From contig JALMQS010000153.1 in assembly GCA_024734495.1 (NCBI GenBank), positions 6,845,294 to 6,909,293 on the forward strand: DNA of 64,000 nt. The letters run 5' to 3'. The notes beneath the pieces were generated by a model, which searched no databases, was not told the origin of the DNA, and saw only the letters and a list, made by a program, of their open reading frames with translations. This document shows, in pieces, positions 1 to 10,474 of the stretch. The position numbers and the translations under genes were made by a program. This stretch comes from Forficula auricularia (Eukaryota; Arthropoda; Insecta; Dermaptera; Forficulidae). Each line of letters begins with the position of its first letter. Position 1 is the stretch's first letter.

Positions 1-249
1 TTATTTTTTTGCATTTTTTACAATGTTTACGAGATTTTGGTGGAATACCTCAGATTTCGATTCAGCGCCCCAAAAAACATATAGATTATACAAAAAAAAA
101 ATCAGAACTACCCCAAAACTTTCGTGATAAACACACAAATTGATTGGACTATACATTTAATTTTAAATTTTAATTCTCTAGTTTATGTCTTGTTTTATAA
201 AATATGCAAAACAGATTAAGTGAAACTGTGCATAGCATTTTATTTAAAA
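1..249. other. AT-rich stretch, nothing recognised
   Basis: No open reading frame, RNA gene or repeat shared with the rest of the window was seen here. Confidence 0.5.
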
Positions 250-960
250 AATTTTTAAGAAAAAAATAAAAACCGACTTCAAAAAATTAATTGCAACAAA
301 TAAAATACACTAAAAGGTATAAAATAATTATTATCTTATTTAGTTACAACTAAACGACGAAATATTAACACGAAATTACTTTTTGAAGTCGGTGCCAAAC
401 ATATACCTTTTATGAATCGCACTCGACGGATCTTACTTAGTACGTTTGGAGGATATGCTCGCTTATAGGTATAGTTAGTTTGGTACCGACTTCAAAAAGT
501 AATTTCGTGTTAATATTTAGTCGTTTAGTTGTAACTAAATAAGATAATAATTATTTTATACCTCTTAGTGTATTTTATTTGTTGCATTTAATTTTTTGAA
601 GTCGGTTTTATTTTTTTCTTAAAAATTTTTATTTTTCTCTTTTTAGTGATGTTATTAATAGTGATAATATCATCAGAACTTGACCAAATTAATATGACAC
701 CATCCCTAAGACACCCCCTATCGGATAAAAAAAGAACCATCGAAATCGGTTCATAAACAAAGAAGTTAGACTAAAAATCCTAATAAAAAAGGTCTAATAC
801 CTATGAAAAAAATGGGACCAATCGGAAGCTAGACTGGATCCAATGCAAAAATTTTTTCAAAATCGGTTGACAATTGGCGGAGATATGAGGTAAAATAGGC
901 ACAAAAAAAAAAAAAATCAATCGAATAGAGAACCTCCTCCTTTTTTGAAGTCGGTTAAAA
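250..960 (+). repeat. GAAGTCGG-family element, copy 1
   Basis: An inverted repeat occupies about 250-405 and 478-625; both outer and inner arm ends carry ACCGACTTCAAAAA. It is followed by a non-palindromic part ending TTTTTTGAAGTCGGTT at about 957. The same order of parts recurs at 5165-5840 (palindrome only) and 60745-61610 (complete). No coding potential is visible. This is a non-autonomous DNA element of unclear superfamily; the class is not settled by the sequence. Confidence 0.7.
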
Positions 961-1436
961 ATGAAAATTCATTTCCCCTACCAGATTAATATATGTATAT
1001 CATCATTTAATTATATTTTTCTTATTTTTTTTCAGTCATATTTAGTTAGAATTAGCATCAATAATAAATATTTTTGACATTTAGCTATTCATAAATTCGT
1101 AAAATAATAATAATAATAATAATAAATGATTTTAGGTAGAAAGCCATTAATTTGAATTACATTTAATGCAACTCTTAATTTATAAAATAGAGACAGATCC
1201 GCCGGATTGTAATTATGATTCATGCTGCTTTAATCACAGCACAGTTGCCAATGGTAATAATAGTAATAATAATATTAATAATATATACTCAACTCATCAA
1301 TATACAAATAGAGAAGTTTAAAATATCCATAAAGGACGTGGATCTGAAAATTTGAATTGTGGAATTTGCGTTGCACGCCTCAAAATGAGCAAATTTTTTA
1401 GTTTTATCAGTTTATTTCCTTAAATAAAAATATAAT
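961..1436. other. AT-rich spacer with (ATA)n microsatellite
   Basis: A short ATA/TAA microsatellite lies at about 1103-1125. Nothing else is recognised. Confidence 0.5.
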
Positions 1437-1790
1437 TATTCTTAAGGGCAATATTTTAGCGATCGGCTTACCTTTTTGATCCTCGAAAATGACCATTTCA
1501 CAATAGGAAAGGGACTTTACAACTTCCTGGACCTAAATGTCAGATGGCTCTTAACACGAGTCGTAAATAAATGTCAAATGGCTTTTAGTCCAGATGTGTA
1601 TTATAAATTCATTGATTGTAAATGTCATTTTAGCGTGGGAAATTCCTAGAGAGTAAACTTCCCGAAATGGGTGGAATGATTTTAGGATACGCCCCGCTAA
1701 TTAAGAATTTGGCCTATGAGAATTAATCTTAAAATTTCGACAGACAGGCAGGTTTTGAGTCAGTCAGAGGGTTAGCTGAAATTTTCATGG
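1437..1790 (-). repeat. Dispersed repeat related to the hAT element 5' region
   Basis: This block matches, in inverted orientation, the repeat at 7930-8235 (shared stretches around the CGGGGCGTAT and AAATGTCATTTTAGCGTG blocks). It more distantly matches 41630-41980, which lies inside the complete hAT element between its 3'-side terminus and the transposase start. It is probably a decayed copy of that non-coding part. Confidence 0.55.
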
Positions 1791-3272
1791 AGAGTGGAGG
1801 GTGGAGGGAGATGGGGGGCAAATCATTAAGCAAAATATTTAGTGGAAATTTTTTTTTTATTAAAACTAATAGTACAGTTAAATTGTGTTTCTAAACGGAA
1901 AGTTTTTGGGTTGTTTTTATTTCTTAGACCCAATATGTTTTTTGGGTGTTCTGAATTCGAATCTGAGGTTTTCTAACAAAAATTTCGTGACGGAACATTG
2001 TGATAAATGTAAAAATTCTCATTTTATTGGCGGTTTTTTGCTTATAACTCAAAAACTATAATCTTTTCCTAGATAACCTTCTATGATCAAAATGAAAGTT
2101 TATAAAATTTCCTAAAGAGGTCATTATTTTGAATTTTTCTCCGACCAACCGTTCGGGCTCAAACGCTAGTTGAAAATTGGCGTATTTTTCCGCAAATCAC
2201 AAAATCTCGCACTTTTTACGATTTTTTTCCATTTTGACCATGAAAGAGCACATTTTAGACAAAGACCACTCTCTAGATTAAATTTGATACAATTTAAACA
2301 AAGTTTCATCTTTATTGGATAAATGGTAACCCGTGTCGCAATGAGGTTGAAATTTTGAAGCACTTGAATTTTTTGCAAAAAATCGCAATTTTTCCTTCAT
2401 AAAATAGAAACCATTCATCCTAGAAACTTGATTTCTGTTTCATTCTCTAGAAAATTTTATTCGTTTGAACGTTTACTTGGACTATTTTGTGATAAAAGTT
2501 TTAGATTTCTAGTATTCTTATACCTATTAATTATTCATTATCTTATATTACTGTATATTTAGGCATTTAGCCGTTGAAAATAAAATAATGTAATTTAATA
2601 TTATATTTCAAAGTCTTGTCATTAAATTACATTTTAAAGTTCGAATTTCTCAAATTCTTTATTTTTTTTATTTGTTTTGGAGTGGGGGGCAGGGTTCAGC
2701 CCCCTTAACCCACGCCCATGTGGTTGTGGCAACTGGTTTAAGTTTCACCCTACATACTTAAACTTAAAAAAAAGCAACCAAGAATATTGAAAAAATACAT
2801 TATTTGTATATAGGGTTGAACAAGACAAAATAAAAATCATATATATAGGTAAAGAGATGTATGGTCAATTGTAAATACCATTATGCCTGAAATGTGTGGT
2901 AATATTGTAAACATATTCACGAATGAGATAGCTAATTTATTGAACTCATGTAGAAAGCTTGTTGTTAAATAGGTTTACACTAGATACAGACGACAAGCTT
3001 CAACGTTAATTTAATAATTCTGCAAATAATTATTTATGATTTCAATATATAGAAATTGTATAATATTTTACCATTTACTGTTTTTAATACAAATTTAACA
3101 ATTTTATTAAAAGGTATTCAATTATTATACTTGTATATTCAATTGACTTTTATATACATTTAAATAATCGCTGCCATCTAGCGGAATCCCGCTGTATTTC
3201 ATGCCAAAATCGCGGTATATTTGTTTAATTTAATTTTTCAATTTTCATTAAAATAAATAATATTAAAAGTAG
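1791..3272. other. Intergenic, no gene recognised
   Basis: AT-rich sequence with short frames lacking any recognisable protein signature. A small GC-rich inverted segment (GGGGGCAGGG...CAGCCCCC) lies at about 2680-2705. Confidence 0.45.
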
Positions 3273-3640
3273 TAAATAATTTAATAATAAAATAAATTAT
3301 ATTATCAATTTAATTTGAAAATTTTATCAGATTTGTTATTAAGCTCGCCAAGAGATGGCACTAAAAAAACCTAGATTGTAAAAATTCCAGGAAGGAGCAA
3401 AAATGCATTATAACCTAAATATTTTCATGACTCCTATAATGGAATCTTTAGCCTAGACCCTAGACTAAATTAAAATAACTAAAAATAATAGTTTTAAATA
3501 ATTTAATAATAAAATATATTATATGATAGATTTGATTTGAAAAGTTGATCAGATTAGTTATTAAGCTGGCCAAGAGATGTCACTAAAATAGCCTGATTCT
3601 AAAAATTGTAGGGAGGGACAAACAGGCATTTTAACTAAAA
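3273..3640. repeat. Tandem duplication, ~222-bp unit
   Basis: The block starting TAAATAATTTAATAATAAAA at 3273 recurs at 3495 and continues through the shared CCAAGAGATG and GGAGGGA/GGAAGGA motifs. The second copy is incomplete. No coding function is seen. Confidence 0.65.
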
Positions 3641-4243
3641 TAAAAATGTTATCTAAGGGAATTTTGTATGATATGCGCACGTTTTTTTTTCATTTATTTC
3701 TCTTTCTATTTTAATTAAATTAAAAGCATAATAAAATAAAATAAAGCTGATAAAAATTATTTATACCTATATATAATATTAATAAATTTGTAAATCAATA
3801 AAAATATAAATTCGTTTTAATATTTTTATCGTGGAAATGAAATTGCAAAAAAAAAATGAAATGTTCGTTAAAATAAATGATTTTCAAAAGTGTGTCATTC
3901 AATTGAAAGGGCGGAGGGGGGATAATCCATCAGGAAAGGAGGGGAGGGTAACGGGGGGGGGGGGGGGGGGGGGCTAAAAATTACAAATGTTCCATATACC
4001 ATTAGAGAAACCAATTAAATCATATCCAACTTGTCGTTAAATAAATAAATAAATACATTCTATACCCATACTTATAATATAGGAAAATAATAATTAAAAC
4101 ATTTAAATAAACGTCCACTGAATTAAATTCTCAATATTAATTTGATTTTTTTATATTTCTTTTAATGATAATAAATTAAAATAATCGTAAGCAAAAAAAT
4201 ATCTAGAATGAATTAAAAAGATTAAAATCGCCATCCTATACAG
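3641..4243. other. Intergenic with G homopolymer
   Basis: A run of 21 G lies at 3953-3973; such runs are often mis-sized by sequencing. The rest is AT-rich with no gene recognised. Confidence 0.5.
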
Positions 4244-4330
4244 CAGGGGTGTCCAACCTTTTTTTTGGCATTCTTGGGCCACATTTGAAGGAAAGAAATT
4301 GTTTTTTGCGCAGCATATAAAAATATACTG
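4244..4330 (+). mobile_element. hAT-like terminus, single end
   Basis: The segment starts CAGGGGTGTCCAACC and continues to GGGCCACATT, a familiar terminal pattern of hAT-superfamily DNA transposons. A matching inverted end and an 8-bp target duplication were not found, so this is a truncated remnant. Confidence 0.5.
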
Positions 4331-5164
4331 AATTCTAACGATAGTTTTTAATGAAATAATAAGCAAGCGTATTGTTGAATTTTAATTATTACCTAATTAG
4401 TCCTGTCGTTTGGTTTGCTTTTACCTGGAAAGTTTTCCGGGAGTTTTGAAAATTAGTAATTTTATAGTTTTTAATATGCTTTTAATATGTTATTATACTA
4501 TTAATAGCTTTTATTTTAGATGTTTGAGAAATTTTGATGGTGAGAAATACTTACTTGCTAATTTATTTTGATCTGCTTCGCGGTGGGGTAATTCAGTGGA
4601 AATCTCTTTGTCCGGAGGGCCGAGCTTCGAGGGCGTGCCGAGGGCACGCACGAAAAGCTCGTACTATATAATGACTTAGATTTTTTAGTTTTTTTTAGCT
4701 ATAACTCGATTTCTAATTGAGCTACAAACAAGTGTAATTTGAAAATCAAATAGGAATCTGCTTTCTATTACGACAAAAAAAATATTTTGATTTCAAATAT
4801 TGCTGTTTACTATCTAATGGGACTCGAATATAAGGTCAAAATGGCCTTTTTCATCGATATGGCTGATAACAAGAGCTAATCGGTAATTTTTATGGTGATT
4901 TTTGAATTCAGCAGGTGGAAATGGAAAAAGGACATTATTAACCGCCAAACCTAGTATATATATATATTTTTTCTGTTAAAAGAAAGAAAAGGATTATTGT
5001 GAGGTGATGAAAATTTGTATTGGGGTTCTGTAGTCAGATAAAAAAAGGAATAGGCGATGCGAGAGGTAAAGTGGTTGATATATATTTTATATTATTTTAT
5101 ATTAACACGAAGTACGTAAAAAACTTTGTAAAAACTTATTTTAAGGTAAAATAATTTTTATAAA
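4331..5164. other. Intergenic with GC-rich repeat motif at 4566-4670
   Basis: The reverse strand of 4610-4670 reads through GTGCGTGCC(C)TCGGCACGCC and CTCGGCCCTCCGG. This resembles 44978-45070 and 25885-25960, so it looks like one end of an unclassified dispersed element. The remainder is AT-rich and shows no gene. Confidence 0.45.
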
Positions 5165-5476
5165 AAAAAAACCAAAAAAAACCGACTTTAAAAAAATTAA
5201 ATGCAACAAATAAAATCCACTAAAAGGTATAAAATAATTATTATCTTATTTAGTTATAACTAAACGACGAAATATTAACATGAAATTACTTTTTGAAGTC
5301 GGTGCCAAACATATACATATTAGGAATCGCACTTGACGGATCTTACTTGAGTACGTTTGGCGGGTACGCTCGCTTATAGGTATAGTTTGTTTGGCACCGA
5401 CTTCAAAAATAATATCATGTTAATACTCGTCGTTTAGTTGTAACTAAATAAAATAATAATTATTTTATACCTTTTA

Positions 5477-5745
5477 CCAGGTAACACACAATATCCTCAG
5501 AATATTCTAAGAAGAAGGAGACAATAAAAAGGTGTGTCTTCTGCTGGAATTATACATTTTATTTATTTATAACGAATCGTTATAAATAAATAAAATTCAC
5601 AGTTCCAGCAGACACACATGCTGTCTCCTTCAATATATAAAAATTCTGCTACTCTCGGCAAAAACTTTCAATTTAATATTCTAAGAAGATTTAAATGTCC
5701 TTAGAATATCCTTAGAATATTCTTAGGATATTGTGGTTACCTGGG
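5477..5745. mobile_element. Tc1/mariner-type MITE with TA target duplication
   Basis: The terminal inverted repeats pair CCAGGTAAC...ACAATATCC on the left with the complement of GGATATTGTGGTTACCTGGG on the right, and extend through AGAATATTCTAAG. The flanks are TA on both sides (5475-5476 and 5746-5747), matching the single TA of the uninterrupted family copy. It has no transposase and itself hosts a smaller insertion at 5515-5674. Confidence 0.75.
5515..5674 (+). repeat. Small fold-back element with CTACTCTCGGCAAAA end
   Basis: A near-perfect hairpin runs from GAAGGAGACAATAAAAAG to CTGTCTCCTTC. It is followed by a tail CTGCTACTCTCGGCAAAAAC then TTTCAATTT. It is flanked by the 14-bp direct repeat AATATTCTAAGAAG (5501-5514 and 5675-5688), which looks like a target duplication. 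Related sequences occur at 18100-18210, 38188-39260, 51560-51648, 59140-59225 and, inverted, about 27990-28055. Confidence 0.6.
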
Positions 5746-5840
5746 TAGTGGATTTAATTTTATTTTTGAGTTTACTATTATTTTATTTGTTGCATTTAAT
5801 GTTTTTTGAAGTCGGTTTTATTATATTTTTAATTTTTGTA

Positions 5841-6184
5841 GAGGAGGACGGCTGGCCGCCTTGCTGGTTTCCTCTGACCATCTGATCATGGTCTCTTCAG
5901 GGATATAATTTGGAGGCTCTGAGCTGATCGAGGAGCCTTCACCCCCCCCCCAACCCCCAACCCCCATTCGAAATGGCTCGTTCGTTTCTAATGCCTCTAT
6001 TACATGAATCGGAGCTCCAATAAATCTAGATTTAACCGGGATCGGCTTTGAACCGTGTTAATCCCGGGACACGGGACACACTAATGCCCCCCACCCTGTT
6101 CTTTTTCAAAGCCGCCCTTTCACGACTTTTTTTCCCTCCTTCAAACCCCGAGAGCGACGCCTTGGGATCTTCCTTACTAACAAG

Positions 6185-6221
<37 letters not shown>

Positions 6222-6530
6222 GGATGAAAAAGAGGACAAAAAAGAGGACAAAACCGCCGCCGCCGCCGGCTCATAAATTATTCTTTAATTAATACATCGG
6301 AGAAGAAAGAAGGCCATCTCTCGACAGGAAATGATTTCCGAATTTTATTTTTACCGCTCTGAGATAAGAAGAAAAAAAAGTAATTTAAAAATAAATCCAG
6401 ATTTAATTGAAATTGTTCTGTAAAAAGTTAATAGAGAGTAATCTTTTGTAGGGGCAAGGATAATCAAAAATTACAAAGGACTATTGAAAATAGAATGGTA
6501 TTCACTTTGCGTTATAACATATAGGTACCT
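5841..6530. other. Intergenic with low-complexity tracts
   Basis: Contains a C-rich tract around 5943-5965, a (TA)n tract at about 6187-6217 and a (CCG)n-like tract near 6252-6268. No recognisable gene is present. Confidence 0.5.
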
Positions 6531-6537
6531 GGAGCCA

Positions 6538-6552
6538 CCGAGCGATGCTCGG
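6538..6552 (-). repeat. Helitron-like 3' hairpin motif, copy 1
   Basis: CCGAGC-GAT-GCTCGG forms a 6-bp stem with a 3-nt loop. On the minus strand it is followed by GGCTCCAGGTACCTA. The same hairpin plus GGTAYCTA-like end occurs at 63122-63138 and, degraded, at about 16100 and 16595. A hairpin just before the end is the layout of Helitron-group 3' termini; assignment is inferred. Confidence 0.45.
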
Positions 6553-6626
6553 CAACTTTTGCTTCAGTTAAAATTTATATATTAATATTATTTTTCAAAT
6601 AAATAATATATGGTAGTTCTACTGTA

Positions 6627-6660
6627 GGGGCCGGTAGCGCAGTCAGTTAGACCAAATACT
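6627..6660 (+). repeat. Possible tRNA-derived SINE head
   Basis: GGGGCCGGTAGCGCAGTCAG followed by TTAGA resembles the 5' half of a tRNA, including a box-A-like TAGCGCAGT. No convincing anticodon arm or box B follows, so this is at most a truncated SINE head. Confidence 0.3.
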
Positions 6661-7094
6661 GTATATTGTTATGCCCGTCGATAATTTTGTCGACGACAGG
6701 AAATGCTGTTGTAAATCTTGTTTGAATTCTTAAAGGAACCCTCTTTTTTTTAATTAAGGTCCCTGCAACCAGACTGAGGCACATCAGGCCCGAGTGCTTT
6801 TCGCACACCCCCAGAACAGCACCCCTATATATCTCCTTTTCCGCTCTTTTTGGCTGGCCCTGGGTCTTAGTCAAGATTATATGATGATAGGAAATAAGTT
6901 ATATATCTGAGTTGACAGTGAATTATAAATCTACTTGCTCTTATGTTTGTATAAAAAAATGATATTTCAAAAGAGCTTCCAAACGGAAAATTTTCCAAAA
7001 AAGGGTCACGTGGTTTTCTGAAGACCCTCCCTTAAAAAAGGGAGTGGTCAATGATTAAGATGTACTCCTACTCATTAGTAAATTGACGAATCGG
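6661..7094. other. Intergenic, no gene recognised
   Basis: Short frames without recognisable motifs. Confidence 0.4.
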
Positions 7095-7925
7095 GAATAT
7101 TTCTTGTGGAAACTCCCAGAAATGACAGGCCAGGTTTTGAATCAGTTGACAGAGTTATTCAGTTCTAAGTTTGCTGTTGAGAGAGATAGTTCGAACCTGA
7201 AGCCCAGTTGGGGTGTTCAGTCGGTTGTCAATTGGCCGTAAGAGATGAATAAACAAACCAAATGAAATAATCTCTTTCTTTTAAAAATACACCCTTCATT
7301 CCTCTCTTCAAAACCAGCACCAGGGCTTAAACAGGCCGAATCGCTTGGGCCCGTTACCAAGACCATTCTGCGGGGAGCTATCTTCGAGATAAAATCGACA
7401 AATCGTCAACCCTTTCTCTGGTCAAGAAGGGTTGCAACCAAAACCAACAGTGTGTCGCAACAATATATCAATACAGGACAGTCTGTCAAAAATATGGGAT
7501 CATTAAAAACAACCCACTCTAGCGAGAAAAAAGTCCACTTGTTACGACAACACTAAGTTTTTGGTTGCAACCCTTCTTGACCAGAGAAAGGTTGGCGATT
7601 TGTTGATTTATCTCGAAGATAGCTCTCCGTGAATGGTCTTGGTAACGCGCCCAAGCGATTCGACCTGTTTAAGCCTGATGCCGATTGATGATTTAATTGA
7701 AGTAGGAGAGATTGTTCAAAGAAAGAGCATTATTTACTTTTGATTATTTTTATTAGTTAATTATAAATACACTTGTCTCCAGCTGATGGCCGGAGAGCTT
7801 GAATTCATCTCTTCTCCAAGTTAACAACTGCCTCCAGTGGGCTTCAGCTTTGAACTGTCCTCTCTCAACTGCAAATTAGAACTGACCAACTCTCTCAACT
7901 GACTCAAAAACTGCTTGAAGAGTCG
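7095..7925. repeat. Long imperfect palindrome, arms ~400 bp
   Basis: The left arm (about 7130-7475) reads in inverted order as the right arm (about 7540-7920). Shared blocks include GAGCTATCTTCGAGAT, AAGAAGGGTTGCAACCA and GAAGCCCA(G/C)T. The central spacer is about 65 bp. The outer right side continues into the hAT-related repeat at 7930. This is a fold-back type insertion or inverted dimer; no coding content is seen. Confidence 0.65.
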
Positions 7926-7929
7926 AAAT

Positions 7930-8290
7930 TTTAAGATTCCTTCTCATAGGCCAAATTCTTAATTAGCGGGGCGTATCTTAAAATCATTCCTCCCATTTCT
8001 TGAAATTTAATCTTTAGATATTTCTCACGCTAAAATGACATTTACACATCTGGGCTAAAGGCCATCTGACATTTATTTACGACTCGCTTTAAGAGCCATT
8101 TCATATTTAGTGAAGGTCCAGGAAGCGAATTGTAAACTCCGCTTTCCTATTGTCAAAAAGGGGCCTTCGAGCATCAAAAGGGAAGCCGATCGCCAAATAT
8201 TACCCTTAAGAATAATTATATCTACATTCAAGGAAAATATCGTCGGCGGCACAACACACTACATAAAGCGCATAATAGAGAATACACATG
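7930..8290 (+). repeat. Dispersed repeat related to the hAT element 5' region
   Basis: It matches 1437-1790 in inverted orientation and 41630-41980 in direct orientation (TTAATTA.GGGGCGT; CGAGCATCAAA; ATATTAC...TTAAGAATAATTAT). The hAT copy is about two-thirds identical by eye. A short frame here is not recognisable as protein. Confidence 0.55.
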
Positions 8291-8389
8291 TATTAATTTA
8301 TTTGGCTTGAATCCTTTCTTATTTTTGCTAATTTTTTTAATAAAATGCCTGGTTCTCTTTGCGATGTTTATGACTTCTCTAATTGCACA

Positions 8390-8610
8390 ATGAAGAATTT
8401 ATCGAAATCTTTTTTAAAAATAAATAGGAAAATAATAAGAAAAAAAATAATCGTATAGGATCTGAAATAAAAACATAAAATTAAATAAGATTTCTTTCCA
8501 AGTTATATAAAAAAGCCACTTTAACCACCACTTTATTTGTAAACACCTGTTTTGTTATGATTTAGACAACTGTTAATTAAAAACAAACAAAAAAATTCCT
8601 TTTTTTTATT
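8390..8610 (-). repeat. IR-family fragment that preserves the Helentron empty sites
   Basis: On the minus strand this is the uninterrupted version of sequence found split at 12041-12047/14648-14710/15861. Its AGTGGCTTTTTTATATAACT and GATTATTTTTTTTCTTATTA junctions are the targets into which Helentron-like elements A and B inserted. It therefore documents both insertion sites. Confidence 0.7.
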
Positions 8611-9065
8611 AAACCAATTATTTTACATGAATTAATGTTTAAATTGTATTTGAGCTTCGACTCAGGAGATTACTTCTCCACCATCGAGTGTCCTTGATCA
8701 TCCTTTTAGTCCTTGTTTTTAATAAGAGGAAAAAACTAATTAAATAAAAAAAAAAACCTCTTTTCCGATAATTATTCCAATTCCATATTATTCCCCCATC
8801 ATCCTATCACCTGTCCCTCCCAATCCAAACAAAAACTTCCTAATTTTTCTTTTTTTTTTTTTTTTTATAAATTTTATTAAACCAATTATTTTACATTAAT
8901 TAATGTATACCTTGTATTTTAGCTTCGATTTCGGAGATTGCTTCTCCACCATCGAGTGTCCTTATTCATATTTAGTCCGTGTTTTTAATAAGAGGAAAAA
9001 TCTAATTAGATAAAAAAAACCTCTTTTCCGATAATTATTTCAATTCCATTATTCCCCAATCAAGT
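8604..9065 (+). repeat. Two direct copies of a ~190-bp repeat
   Basis: Copies at about 8604-8790 and 8870-9065 share TTAAACCAATTATTTTACAT, TTCTCCACCATCGAG and a hairpin-like AAGAGGAAAA...CCTCTTTTCCGATAATTATT. A third copy lies at 19508-19700. No coding content is seen; this is an unclassified short interspersed repeat. Confidence 0.6.
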
Positions 9066-9109
9066 CGATTGGTTATCTCATCCTTCCTTCTCCATTTCTA
9101 TCCCAATTT

Positions 9110-9290
9110 CAATATATATTATAATATATATATATATATATATATATTAGCTATAATCTATTAGTGGGTTTTAAAATTAAAAAACCAATTAATAAATAAA
9201 AGATAATTGAAAAATATGTAAACCAACTTTTTTATTGAGATTTTCAATCTATCAATAATTACTTTAATTAAGAAAAGATCAATTAAAGAT
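9110..9290 (-). repeat. IR-family fragment (outer arm part)
   Basis: It shares CTATTAGTGGGTTTTAAAAT, AAAGATAATTGAAAAA and AATTAAGAAAAGATCAATTA with 17030-17160 and, inverted, with 11805-11950. It continues the family fragment at 8390-8610, with the 190-bp repeats inserted between. Confidence 0.6.
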
Positions 9291-9402
9291 CAAATATAAA
9301 ATTGATTGGACAAAAAATACTTTCGGGTAGTGTTTCACATCAAGATATAAAAAATAAAAAACGAATTTATTTTTGGAGAATCTTTTAATCTCGATATATA
9401 TA

Positions 9403-9427
9403 CTTCGGGTGACTAACCCATCTTCAG
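9403..9427 (-). ncRNA. Hammerhead-like motif, mutated core
   Basis: On the minus strand: CTGAAGA (9427-9421), a GGGT/ACCC hairpin, then GAAG where the hammerhead core would be GAAA. It is the partner arm of the motif at 9878-9902. The core change suggests loss of any activity. Confidence 0.35.
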
Positions 9428-9877
9428 GAGAAACAGAAAGTAACTGACCTGGATAAGTCGAAATTGAATACAAGTCAATAGCTCTCTCAAATAAAACGAT
9501 ATACTAAATAATCAATTAGAAGTCAAGAGGAGTACAATCATTGATTACATTCTTTAAATATTTGCAAATTTGTTTTGTGTGTAAATTCTCATTTCTCAGA
9601 AGACCATTCAAAATTAAACATAAATAGACTTCTCCTCCACTAATTTTAAATATTTACCCTTTTGTTATCTTAAAAATAAATTTTACCATTGAGTTGTATT
9701 CAAATTCGAAATCCTCATTTCTCAAAAGGCCATTCAAAATTAAACAAAAGTAGACTCTACCTTTTCTCCCTCCACTAATTTTAAATATTTACTCCTTTTG
9801 TTATCTTAAAAAAATAAATTTTACCATTGACTTCTATTCAATTTCGACTTATCCAGGTCAGTCACTTTCTGTTTCTC

Positions 9878-9902
9878 CTGAAGACGGGTTAGTCACCCGA
9901 AA
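9878..9902 (+). ncRNA. Hammerhead-like motif
   Basis: CTGAAGA (9878-9884), a GGGT/ACCC hairpin, then GAAA (9899-9902), the order of the conserved hammerhead core (CUGANGA, stem II, GAAA). One extra base lies between the first box and the stem, and stems I and III are not obvious, so activity is doubtful. Penelope-like elements are known to carry hammerhead motifs in their terminal repeats. Confidence 0.4.
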
Positions 9903-9999
9903 TATATATATCGAGATTAAAGATGCTTCAAAATAAATTCGTTTTATTTTTTTATATCTTAATGTGAAACCTACCAAGTATTTTTTTATCCAATAATTT

Positions 10000-10260
10000 A
10001 AAGAATGTTTCACCAAAGTACCAACACCAAATTCCTTAAAAACTATTGAAGATTGAAATTTGTCGAGGTCCATATCTAGCCAGATCGTTTTCTCATCCTG
10101 AAAACTTGTTAATAGAGTTGGTTTCATCAAAATCGTTGGAGCCTTTTTCAAAAATAGAACTAAGATACAAACAAATAAATATATAAATATACAAACAATT
10201 TTTGCTCGTTTAATAAGAATAGATTTATCCATAATATATGATAAATCAATTATTTTGTAA
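10000..10260 (-). repeat. IR-family outer segment
   Basis: Shares AAATTTGTCGAGGTCCA, AGCCAGATCGTTTTCTCATC and TTTCATCAAAATCG..GAGCC with 17160-17270 and, inverted, with 11690-11805. A frame of 136 codons spans it but has no recognised domain and follows the repeat, so it is not called as a gene. Confidence 0.55.
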
Positions 10261-10434
10261 TAATTCATAAATTAAAATATAAATTTGTATTTATTATTAT
10301 CAAATAATTAAAAGGAGGGTATTATTTTTCATTGTCATTTTTTAAAATAAAATATCAAACAAATTCAATTATTAATTAATTGTTTGACAACAATGTCAAC
10401 AAGATATTTTTTAACTTTGATTTATTAATCAACA

Positions 10435-10474
<40 letters not shown>

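Larger units (their letters stand above)
5165..5840 (+). repeat. GAAGTCGG-family element, copy 2, interrupted
   Basis: The palindromic part of the family runs from ACCGACTT near 5180 to GAAGTCGGTTT near 5815, and the second non-palindromic part is absent. The right arm is interrupted by a Tc1-type MITE at 5477-5745. The other family copies read through this point without the insert (CCTTTTAGTGG at about 60968), which confirms the insertion. Confidence 0.7.
9322..9985. repeat. Palindromic Penelope-like terminal remnant
   Basis: Inverted arms lie at about 9322-9478 and 9826-9985, sharing GACCTGGATAAGTCGAAATT and the CTGAAGA...CACCCGAA hairpin. The centre holds two direct ~126-bp copies (from about 9587 and 9713). 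The hairpin block matches the one in the GIY-YIG-bearing Penelope remnant at 29271-30611, so a Penelope-type terminal region is inferred. No coding remains. Confidence 0.55.

Noticed and set aside
3953..3973. G-quadruplex regulatory element
   Set aside because: A single homopolymer G run, likely polymorphic or mis-sequenced, with no nearby gene to regulate.
6032..6274. Arginine-rich 80-codon frame
   Set aside because: Spans a (CCG)n and a (TA)n microsatellite; no conserved protein signature.
9858..10268. 136-codon minus-strand frame
   Set aside because: Composed of Penelope-like terminal sequence and IR-family repeat; related copies do not keep the frame open.
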